Notes under the pieces: model-generated
The model's input: only the letters and a program-made list of their open reading frames with translations
Database searches by the model: none
Told to the model about the DNA's origin: nothing
Assembly: GCA_964353875.1 (NCBI GenBank)
Contig: CAYGXU010000110.1
Coordinates: 1 to 10,906, forward strand
Length of the DNA stretch: 10,906 nucleotides
Reading direction: 5' to 3'
Source: MGNI01 sp964353875
GTDB lineage: Bacteria; Chloroflexota; Anaerolineae; Anaerolineales; E44-bin32
Part shown: positions 1 through 6,207 of the stretch, piece after piece
Position numbering within the stretch: position 1 is the stretch's first letter
Layout: each line of letters begins with the position of its first letter
Made by a program: the position numbers and the translations under genes

Positions 1-753
1 TTGAAATCCCTCATTCGTCGAAGAGGACAACTGTCGATCAAGCAGAGTTTAGATTCCATGATTCAAATATGCGCTGGTGTTGGCTATGCGCATAGGGCGG
101 GATTGGTACATTGTGACTTGAAACCTCAAAATATTCTGGTTACCGCTGATGGACGAGTAAAAATTACCGACTTTGGCATCTCTCGCGCGCTTGCCACTAT
201 CCATCCCGAAGAGCGCTTTGAAATCGTCTGGGGAAGCCCTAAGTATTTTGCCCCGGAACAGGCTGCCGGGATGCCTCCTTCCCCTTCGTCTGATGTCTAT
301 GCGCTCGGGATCATCCTCTTTGAAATGCTCACGGGCAAAGTCCCTTTTGAAGCGGAAAATTCGGCCCGTCTGGCAGAATTGCATCAGACCTCGCCCCCGC
401 CACCCCCGCGAGAATTGAATCCGATGATATCGCCAACATTGGAATTGATCATCCTCAAGGTTCTCTCTAAAGAACCATCCGCACGTTATCGTACAGCCGA
501 TCAATTCGGGCATGTTTTGCAGGATTTTCTTAACCAGGGAGAGGATGTGGAAATCCAAGAGGCTCCGGCTGCTATGGAAAGCTTACCCTACCCACTCGAT
601 AGAGAGCCAGGCAATGAATTGCCTTTGGTAATTGAACAAGTGGATTGGATTGCGGTTTTCTTGGGTCTGTTCGCTTTATTAGCGGTTGGAGGGCTTATCC
701 CACTTTGGCTTTGGGCCTGTCTGCTTTACCCATCATGCCCTCTGATCCCTTAA
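1..753 (+). CDS. Ser/Thr protein kinase, Hanks type, membrane-anchored (5' end missing)
   Basis: This is the C-terminal part of a eukaryotic-like Ser/Thr kinase that transfers phosphate from ATP to proteins. The glycine-rich loop and the ATP-binding lysine lie beyond the left edge. Visible motifs (residues counted from base 1) are the catalytic loop HCDLKPQN at 37-44 (D39, K41, N44), DFG at 57-59, APE at 84-86, DVYALG at 98-103 and the late-lobe arginine R162. The arginine before the catalytic Asp is replaced by Cys, so this is a non-RD kinase. One hydrophobic segment near 216-240 should be a membrane anchor. Only about ten residues follow it, so there are no PASTA or other sensor repeats. 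A proline run (132-136) lies inside the C-lobe. The stop is 117 bases before ftsH. The substrate is unknown. The family call is firm and the true start is not visible. Confidence 0.93.
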   Translation: MKSLIRRRGQLSIKQSLDSMIQICAGVGYAHRAGLVHCDLKPQNILVTADGRVKITDFGISRALATIHPEERFEIVWGSPKYFAPEQAAGMPPSPSSDVYALGIILFEMLTGKVPFEAENSARLAELHQTSPPPPPRELNPMISPTLELIILKVLSKEPSARYRTADQFGHVLQDFLNQGEDVEIQEAPAAMESLPYPLDREPGNELPLVIEQVDWIAVFLGLFALLAVGGLIPLWLWACLLYPSCPLIP

Positions 754-765
754 CCCCATGCCAAC

Positions 766-794
766 TAGTCGACTATTTTTAGGTGCGGTATAAT
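766..794 (+). promoter_or_regulatory. Putative ftsH promoter with overlapping palindrome
   Basis: A perfect -10 hexamer TATAAT lies at 789-794, with TG at 784-785 slightly upstream. No good TTGACA is found 16-18 bases further upstream. That position holds a 10-bp perfect palindrome, TAGTCGACTA (766-775), followed by five T. The palindrome could be an operator covering the -35 region. Transcription would start near 800, about 70 bases before the ftsH GTG. The -10 is convincing by sequence; the -35 and operator roles are inference. Confidence 0.5.
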
Positions 795-803
795 CAAAGT
801 AAT

Positions 804-825
804 AACCCAACCTTATGTTGGGGTT
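804..825 (+). promoter_or_regulatory. Hairpin at the predicted 5' end of the ftsH mRNA
   Basis: The arms aacccaac (804-811) and gttggggtt (817-825) pair with one bulged base around the loop cttat. The hairpin starts a few bases after the expected ftsH transcription start. No T-run follows, so it is unlikely to be a terminator for the upstream kinase gene. A 5'-end stem that stabilises the mRNA is a reasonable guess, but nothing in the sequence proves it. Confidence 0.35.
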
Positions 826-870
826 AATTGAAGCTGGTACACGATAATTCTCGGCATATGGGAGGTCGAT

Positions 871-2733
871 GTGAGTTCTTCGCGAGGCCGAAATTCGCTG
901 GTCTTGCTCATCCTAATCCTGATCATCACTGTATTGGTTTTTCAATTTCGTGGTGCATCGACTCAGCCTCAACGCTTGTACTTCAACGAAGTGGCTGAAA
1001 AGATAAAGGCTGGCGAAGTAACCCGTATCATTGTTGACGACAATGATTTAGAAATACGCTTTGGAGACGGCGAAACGGCGTTCTCCCGCATGGAGCCCAC
1101 CAAGACCGCCGTAGAACAATTGCTTGACCTGGGTGTAAAGCCGGAGGATCTATCCTCAGAAAAGATTCAATTGGAAATCAAGCAGCCAAGCAATCTCAAT
1201 AACATCATCAGTCTCATTACTTATATCTTGCCTGTTTTGCTCGTTTTTGGACTGCTTTACCTCATGATGCGCCAAGCACAAGGCACCAATAATCAGGCGC
1301 TCTCCTTCGGCAAAAGTCGGGCGAGGATGTTCACTGGCGACCAGCCCACTGTAACTTTTGAAGATGTTGCAGGAGTGGAAGAGGCTAAGGGTGAATTAGA
1401 GGAAGTTGTCGAATTCCTTAAAGAACCAGAAAAATTCATCAGTCTGGGAGCTCGCATCCCGAAAGGCGTCTTACTGATTGGACTGCCTGGTACAGGGAAG
1501 ACATTATTGGCGAAGGCCGTATCTGGCGAGGCAGGTGTACCTTTCTTCTCCATTTCAGGGTCTGAATTTGTCGAAATGTTCGTTGGTGTAGGCGCTAGTC
1601 GTGTCCGTGACCTTTTTGATCAGGCAAAACGCCATTCGCCCTGTATCGTTTTTGTAGATGAGATCGACGCCGTTGGTCGACAACGCGGTGCTGGTCTGGG
1701 CGGCAGTCATGATGAGCGAGAACAGACATTGAATCAAATGCTGGTTGAGATGGACGGTTTCGATACCGATACCAACGTAATTATCATGGCAGCTACGAAC
1801 CGACCCGATGTCCTCGACCCGGCTCTCTTACGACCTGGCCGATTTGACCGTCGCGTCGTCCTCGATCGACCAGACATGAATGGTCGCGAGCAGATTCTTA
1901 AAGTACATGTTCGAGGAAAGCCGCTCGATCCCGTCGTGGATCTATCCATCATCGCCAAGGCAACTCCAGGCTTCGTTGGCGCGGATCTGGAGAACCTGGT
2001 CAATGAAGCCGCGATCCTTGCTGCCCGTCGCAATCGGAAAACCATCGGACCTGATGAATTCCAGGAATCCATCGAACGTGTCATCGCTGGGCCAGAACGT
2101 AAAAGCCGCATAATCAGTGATGAGGAAAAGCGGATCGTGGCCTACCACGAAGCTGGGCATGCGGTTGTGCATCATGTGATCCCAGAGGCGGATCCCGTCC
2201 ATAAGGTAAGCATCATTGCCCGTGGCATGACCGGCGGCTTCACCATGGCTCTGCCCGAAGAGGAACGCCTCCTCATCGCCAAAAACAAGCTCAAAGCGCA
2301 AATGGCTGGCTTGCTTGGCGGTCGGGCAGCCGAAGAACTGATTTTCGATGATATCACTTCCGGCGCATCAGACGATATAGATCGCGTCACCAAGTTGGCC
2401 CGAACGATGGTCACCCGCTTGGGGATGAGCGAAGGATTAGGACCAATGGTTTTTGGACAGAAGGAAGAACTCATCTTCCTGGGAAGAGAGATTTCTGAGC
2501 AACGCGATTACTCCGAAACCGTTGCAGAGGTGATTGATCAGGAAGTACGAAAACTGGTCCAGGAGGCTTATGACCGGTCGAAAAACATTCTCATCGAATA
2601 TCGGGCGCAGCTCGAAATAGTTGCACAACGCTTGATCGATGTCGAGACGATCAGCCGGGACGAATTCGAAAAGTTGTTTGAGCAACCTGTACCTACCAAA
2701 GTTAGCGGAACGCCGGTTCCCATAACGGCATGA
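871..2733 (+). CDS. ftsH: ATP-dependent zinc metalloprotease FtsH
   Basis: FtsH is a membrane-bound hexameric AAA+ protease that extracts and degrades misfolded membrane proteins and short-lived regulators. The 620 residues are the normal family length. An N-terminal membrane helix (about 9-27), an extracytoplasmic domain (about 30-108) and a second helix (about 112-133) precede the AAA+ module. That module has Walker A at 204-211, a pore-loop region FVEMFVGVG at 233-241, Walker B with D263/E264, and an SRH with arginine fingers R321 and R324. The protease part has the zinc motif HEAGH (426-430; catalytic E427), and the third zinc ligand is probably D502. Walker A reads GLPGTGKT, with Leu where Pro is usual. 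The GTG start at 871 has ggaggt four bases upstream, and nearby ATGs are out of frame. The gene has its own likely promoter and terminator, so it is probably monocistronic. Confidence 0.98.
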   Translation: MSSSRGRNSLVLLILILIITVLVFQFRGASTQPQRLYFNEVAEKIKAGEVTRIIVDDNDLEIRFGDGETAFSRMEPTKTAVEQLLDLGVKPEDLSSEKIQLEIKQPSNLNNIISLITYILPVLLVFGLLYLMMRQAQGTNNQALSFGKSRARMFTGDQPTVTFEDVAGVEEAKGELEEVVEFLKEPEKFISLGARIPKGVLLIGLPGTGKTLLAKAVSGEAGVPFFSISGSEFVEMFVGVGASRVRDLFDQAKRHSPCIVFVDEIDAVGRQRGAGLGGSHDEREQTLNQMLVEMDGFDTDTNVIIMAATNRPDVLDPALLRPGRFDRRVVLDRPDMNGREQILKVHVRGKPLDPVVDLSIIAKATPGFVGADLENLVNEAAILAARRNRKTIGPDEFQESIERVIAGPERKSRIISDEEKRIVAYHEAGHAVVHHVIPEADPVHKVSIIARGMTGGFTMALPEEERLLIAKNKLKAQMAGLLGGRAAEELIFDDITSGASDDIDRVTKLARTMVTRLGMSEGLGPMVFGQKEELIFLGREISEQRDYSETVAEVIDQEVRKLVQEAYDRSKNILIEYRAQLEIVAQRLIDVETISRDEFEKLFEQPVPTKVSGTPVPITA

Positions 2734-2762
2734 TCCAAGAAATCCTTTTGGGAAATCCGCTT

Positions 2763-2786
2763 AAGCCCCGATAACGGGGCTTTTTT
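2763..2786 (+). terminator. Rho-independent terminator of ftsH
   Basis: A perfect 8-bp GC-rich stem, aagccccg (2763-2770) and cggggctt (2775-2782), encloses the tetraloop ataa. It runs into six T (2781-2786). It sits 30 bases after the ftsH stop, the textbook arrangement. Confidence 0.92.
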
Positions 2787-2946
2787 ATCGCGAATACCCT
2801 TTCCTCTTCGCTATCAATTTAAATTCCATTCTACTGATTCTTACCTTGCGCAAGTCTTTGTCTAATAATCCTTGTAACTGCTCAACCCAATTCGGCAAAC
2901 TCCTCAGCATACCAGCACAATATCAAGCCCCAAATGATCTGTTCGG

Positions 2947-3036
2947 TTACCCCCCTCTTATCCCCCCATTTGCGCCTGCATAATCATGATTAGGCTGAGA
3001 CCCGAAGGCGTAAATGGGGGGATGATAGGGGGGTTA
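2947..3036. repeat. Imperfect 30-bp inverted repeat with C6/G6 tracts, possible MITE/REP-like element
   Basis: The left arm (2947-2976) has two C6 tracts, at 2950-2955 and 2962-2967, and ends in gcgcc. The right arm (3007-3036) mirrors it, beginning ggcg and carrying G6 tracts at 3016-3021 and 3028-3033. Twenty-six of 30 positions are complementary, and two of the four exceptions would be G-U pairs in RNA. The 30-base spacer (2977-3006) contains a perfect 12-bp palindrome, taatcatgatta (2981-2992). There is no T-run, so it is not a normal terminator, and no clear target-site duplication was found. Chloroflexota and other bacteria carry dispersed palindromic elements of this size; assignment to such a family is inference. 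Confidence 0.65.
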
Positions 3037-3140
3037 TAAGCGAATCGGGATGAAAGATGATATGGCTGAGCAGTTTCTAATCCTTCAGATAAATATACCA
3101 ATCCTCCACTATCGAATACGCTGTGGGATATTCAAGATGA

Positions 3141-3146
3141 TATAAT
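3141..3146 (+). promoter_or_regulatory. Possible -10 box for the aminotransferase operon
   Basis: A perfect TATAAT is present, but no recognisable -35 hexamer lies 16-18 bases upstream. If used, transcription would begin near 3152 and give a leader of about 140 bases containing the stem at 3192-3250. A weaker alternative pairs ttggat (3233-3238) with taatat (3255-3260) at 16-base spacing, which would put the stem over the promoter instead of in the RNA. Confidence 0.3.
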
Positions 3147-3191
3147 TATCTGTTGCTGGCATTCCAACAAACAAGCCGATGATTAGGCAAA

Positions 3192-3250
3192 TGAGAATCC
3201 CAATTCGATCCAAACAGGCTTAATGGGCCAACTTGGATCGGCGCTTCTCA
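3192..3250 (+). promoter_or_regulatory. Structured leader element upstream of the aminotransferase gene
   Basis: Two nested perfect stems are visible. The outer is tgagaa (3192-3197) with ttctca (3245-3250). The inner is cgatccaa (3206-3213) with ttggatcg (3233-3240). The 19-base apical loop may add a ggc/gcc pairing (3217-3219 with 3227-3229). The element ends 44 bases before the GTG start and is not followed by T-rich sequence. It matches no riboswitch I recognise. It could be a cis-regulatory RNA, or a DNA operator through the 8-bp inverted repeat. Confidence 0.35.
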
Positions 3251-3293
3251 GGGTTAATATCTCTCGGAAAGAATAATTAGGAGGTTTTTAGCT

Positions 3294-4616
3294 GTGGTAA
3301 CACATGATGTCCCCGGCATCAAAGCCAAAGCATTTCTGGAACGGGATAATGCCGTTGTCTCTCAATCCTATCCTCGACCGTATCCCTTCGTAATGGATCA
3401 TGGAAAAGATTGCGAGGTTTGGGATGTGGACGGCAACCGCTACATCGACATGGTCTCTGGGATCGCTGTTTGTTCCACCGGACATAGTCATCCTCGCGTA
3501 GTTGAGGCCATCAAGAAACAGGCGGAACGATTTATTCATATTTCAGCGGATTATTACCATCCACTCTGGGTTGAATTTTCCGAGCGGTTGGCAGGGCTCG
3601 CCCCTTTTAAGGAAGGTGCTCGCATCTTCTTGGGGAACTCTGGTACAGAGGCTATTGAAGCAGCGATTAAACTGGCCCGTATTCATAGCGGTCGTCAACA
3701 GTTCATCGGTTTTTATGGCGGCTTTCATGGGCGTACGATCGGTTCTCTCTCATTTACTGCCAGCAAATCGGTTTATCGTCATGGTTTTCAACCATTGATG
3801 AACGGGGTTACACATGTCCCATTCCCTGATCCTTATCGTCCCATTCTCCAACTTACTCATCCTGATTATGGCGAGACGGTGGTTGATTATATTGAGCATG
3901 TTGTATTTAAACGTTTGATGGCTGCAGAAGATTGCGCTGGTATTCTGGTCGAACCTATTCAGGGTGAAGGTGGGTATGTCATCCCCACGGATGGTTTTTT
4001 TCCTGCGTTGAGACGACTTTGCGATCAATATGGTATTCTGTTGATCGTGGATGAGATCCAGACAGGGGTTGGTCGCACAGGGAAATGGTGGGCAATTGAA
4101 CATTGGCAGGTTGAACCCGATATTGTTCTTACTGCCAAGGGAATCGCTTCTGGGATGCCCATCGGTGCGATGATCGCTCGTAAAAGCGTTATGGACTGGC
4201 CTCTTGGATCTCATGGGAACACCTTCGGCGGGAATCCGATCGCTTGTAGCGCTGGCCTGGCAACCCTCGACCTGATTGAAAACGGATTGATGCAGAATGC
4301 GGCAGATGTAGGCGAATACACCCTGGATGCATTGAGTGAAATCCAAGTCCGTCACGCCTCGATCGGAAATGTCAGGGGAAAAGGACTGATGATCGGTGTA
4401 GAATTTGTCACCAATCGAGAGACCAAACATCCTGCCAAGGACTTGCGTGATCGGATCGTGAGGAAGTCATTCGAGAAGGGAATCCTCGTTATGGGTTCTG
4501 GCGAAAGCTCCGTGCGGATCGCCCCACCTTTGACCATTCATCGAGGGTTAGTTGACGAATCGCTTGAGGTCTTCGAAGAAGCGATTTCAGAGGCCGAGAA
4601 AGAAGGCATTGTTTAA
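3294..4616 (+). CDS. Class III PLP-dependent aminotransferase (acetylornithine/GABA aminotransferase family)
   Basis: This 440-residue protein has the full fold-type I class III aminotransferase layout and no signal peptide, so it is cytosolic. SGTEA (116-120) and GFHGRT (143-148) contribute to cofactor binding. E220 lies in EPIQGEGG, D253 in VDEIQTG is the Asp that contacts the PLP pyridine nitrogen, and K282 in TAKG is the Schiff-base lysine. HGNTFGGNP (308-315) is the conserved phosphate-side loop. The length exceeds that of typical ArgD (about 400) and fits GabT-like or archaeal-type members, some of which are amino-acid racemases. No arginine, lysine or GABA pathway gene is adjacent, so the substrate is open. 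The GTG start has aggagg (3279-3284) nine bases upstream; nearby ATGs are out of frame. Its end overlaps the next gene, suggesting translational coupling. Confidence 0.93.
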   Translation: MVTHDVPGIKAKAFLERDNAVVSQSYPRPYPFVMDHGKDCEVWDVDGNRYIDMVSGIAVCSTGHSHPRVVEAIKKQAERFIHISADYYHPLWVEFSERLAGLAPFKEGARIFLGNSGTEAIEAAIKLARIHSGRQQFIGFYGGFHGRTIGSLSFTASKSVYRHGFQPLMNGVTHVPFPDPYRPILQLTHPDYGETVVDYIEHVVFKRLMAAEDCAGILVEPIQGEGGYVIPTDGFFPALRRLCDQYGILLIVDEIQTGVGRTGKWWAIEHWQVEPDIVLTAKGIASGMPIGAMIARKSVMDWPLGSHGNTFGGNPIACSAGLATLDLIENGLMQNAADVGEYTLDALSEIQVRHASIGNVRGKGLMIGVEFVTNRETKHPAKDLRDRIVRKSFEKGILVMGSGESSVRIAPPLTIHRGLVDESLEVFEEAISEAEKEGIV

Positions 4617-6174
4617 TTTACTGCTACCCGACCAACGCGTACGTCAACGGGACTATCTACTTCAAATCGCACGCGCCATCACTGAAGAGCTCGAACTTGA
4701 AAAAGTCTTGGCTCTCATCGTACGCGTGTCTTCCGAATTACTTGCAGGCCATGCAGGCCTGATTGCTCTTCGCGAACAAGGTGGAGGCTGGAGAATTGCT
4801 TCTTCCCATGGCATCAATCCTGCCTTCCTTAAACATCTCCGCCCGCTCTTAGCGGATATCCCAAAAGATGGGGATCCGGCTCGATTTGCCCTGCCCGAAG
4901 TAAGCCGCCGTTTAAAACGAATTACAGAAGCGGCCACCATGGGTTTGCTCTCGGGTGTGGGCTTGCCACTCATTGCGCAACAAGAAGTCTTGGGAGTGAT
5001 TTTTGTTTTTCGCTCTTATCAAGGCCCCTTCTCTTCCGAAGATCGATCATTGCTTCAGGCCTTCGCGGCGCAAGCGGCCACGGCCGTCTACAATGCCAGG
5101 TTATACACCCAGGTAGCTGAACAAAAACAATTCCTCGACGCAGTTCTGGAGGGTTCCGCCGATGGAATTTTCATTTTGGATCCAAGCTATCGTTTTCACC
5201 GCTTCAATCGATCTTGCACCCGGCTCACCGGTTATTCCCATGAAGAAGTGATCGGACGCAAATACGACGAAATCATCCAATGGAAACGCCGTGAGCCCGG
5301 CATAACTTTCGAAGAAGCCGAAGCCGACGGATGGCCGCTTTCTGCCCAGGCGACACTCTACAACGAAGGCAATCTAAAAACCAGGGATGGGAGTCAGATC
5401 AGTGTCGGGATTACGTACGCACCCATCCTCTCCCCACAAGGGAAATTACTTAGCGTGGTTGCGAATATGCGCGATATTTCCAAGTTTCGAGAAGCTGAAG
5501 AATTGAAGAGCACCTTCATTTCCATTATCAGCCATGAATTACGAACACCGGTCGCTCTTATTAAAGGTTATGTAGGAACATTGCGACGTGAAGATGCACA
5601 TTGGGACCCGAAGATCGTAAATGATAGTCTGGCTGTCATCGAGGAAGAGTCTGACCGCCTTACCAATCTAATCGATGATTTGTTGGAGGCTTCGCGCCTT
5701 CAAGCGGGAGCATTGATCTTGAACCGCAATGAGGTCGAGATCGATCGACTGGCAGAACGCATCACGCAACGTTTCCAAACTCAATCCGCTAAGCATACCT
5801 TCGAACTGGATTTTCCGCCCAACTTCCCCATTGTGTTTGCAGATGAGGAAAGGCTGACGCAAGTGATAAATAACCTGCTTTCTAACGCGGTCAAGTATTC
5901 AACCAAGGGAGGGACTATTCGTATCCATGGCCAAATAAGATCTAACGAGGTACTCATCTGTGTAGCCGATCAGGGTCCAGGAATCGCGCCTGAAGATGTA
6001 CCGCGCATCTTCGATCGTTTTTACCGTTCCAACGATGCTGCAAGTAAAACAAAAGGTGCTGGTCTAGGCCTCTATCTGGCGAAAGCTGTGGTCGAAGCCC
6101 ATGGAGGTCGAATATGGGTTGATGATCGTTTGAAACACGGCGCTTCGTTATGTTTTTCTCTCCCAAGGGAATGA
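4609..6174 (+). CDS. Soluble GAF-PAS sensor histidine kinase (orphan)
   Basis: This is a cytoplasmic sensor kinase with no membrane segment or signal peptide. Counting from the TTG at 4609 (521 aa), it has a GAF domain (about 20-163), a PAS domain (about 172-287), a HisKA dimerisation domain with SHELRTP and phosphoacceptor H309, and an HATPase domain. The HATPase domain shows the N box (NLLSNAVKYS, about 422-431), G1 box DQGPGIAP (about 454-461) and G2 box GAGLGL (about 483-488). All residues for autophosphorylation are present. The start is uncertain: 4609 overlaps the aminotransferase by 8 bases, while an in-frame TTG at 4552, preceded by gaggg, would overlap by 65. I prefer 4609 for the shorter overlap, as the extra 19 residues are only basic. 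No response regulator is in the window, so the partner is elsewhere. The ligand is unknown. Confidence 0.94.
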   Translation: MFNLLLPDQRVRQRDYLLQIARAITEELELEKVLALIVRVSSELLAGHAGLIALREQGGGWRIASSHGINPAFLKHLRPLLADIPKDGDPARFALPEVSRRLKRITEAATMGLLSGVGLPLIAQQEVLGVIFVFRSYQGPFSSEDRSLLQAFAAQAATAVYNARLYTQVAEQKQFLDAVLEGSADGIFILDPSYRFHRFNRSCTRLTGYSHEEVIGRKYDEIIQWKRREPGITFEEAEADGWPLSAQATLYNEGNLKTRDGSQISVGITYAPILSPQGKLLSVVANMRDISKFREAEELKSTFISIISHELRTPVALIKGYVGTLRREDAHWDPKIVNDSLAVIEEESDRLTNLIDDLLEASRLQAGALILNRNEVEIDRLAERITQRFQTQSAKHTFELDFPPNFPIVFADEERLTQVINNLLSNAVKYSTKGGTIRIHGQIRSNEVLICVADQGPGIAPEDVPRIFDRFYRSNDAASKTKGAGLGLYLAKAVVEAHGGRIWVDDRLKHGASLCFSLPRE

Positions 6175-6207
6175 ACAAAGTAGAATAAAATAGGAAGAGA
6201 TATCCTC

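Larger units (their letters stand above)
2734..3293. other. 560-base intergenic region between ftsH and the aminotransferase gene
   Basis: From left to right this gap holds the ftsH terminator, an AT-rich stretch without recognisable genes (2787-2946), a 90-base C6/G6 inverted repeat (2947-3036), a second unremarkable stretch (3037-3135), a possible -10 box and a structured leader to the aminotransferase start. The only open frames are very short: 41 codons on the minus strand ending at 2785, and 31 codons on the plus strand from 3050. Neither has a ribosome binding site or a recognised product. I see no RNA gene. Confidence 0.7.

Noticed and set aside
804..825. Intrinsic terminator for the upstream kinase gene
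   Set aside because: No T-run follows the stem, and a strong -10 box lies upstream of it, so it is more likely in the ftsH leader.
1734..2301. Two overlapping minus-strand frames of 119-125 codons
   Set aside because: They are shadows of ftsH, where the plus-strand frame contains all catalytic motifs.
3016..3033. G-quadruplex from the two G6 tracts
   Set aside because: Only two G runs are present, whereas a standard intramolecular quadruplex needs four. Splitting each run would leave no loops, and the matching C6 tracts favour the hairpin.
3050..3145. 31-codon plus-strand frame in the intergenic region
   Set aside because: No ribosome binding site, no recognisable protein features, and it ends inside the putative -10 box. 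Most likely chance.
3060..3150. Short minus-strand stretch with protein-like residues (EDWYIYLKD) suggesting a gene remnant
   Set aside because: Only about 22 codons between stops, without a start. Too short to claim a pseudogene.
3750..4430. 226-codon open frame on the minus strand
   Set aside because: It lies wholly inside and antisense to the aminotransferase gene, whose motifs are complete. The antisense product shows no family signature.
6192..6206. Small agga/tcct hairpin hiding the ribosome binding site of the CpXC gene
   Set aside because: Only four base pairs. Too weak to claim regulation.
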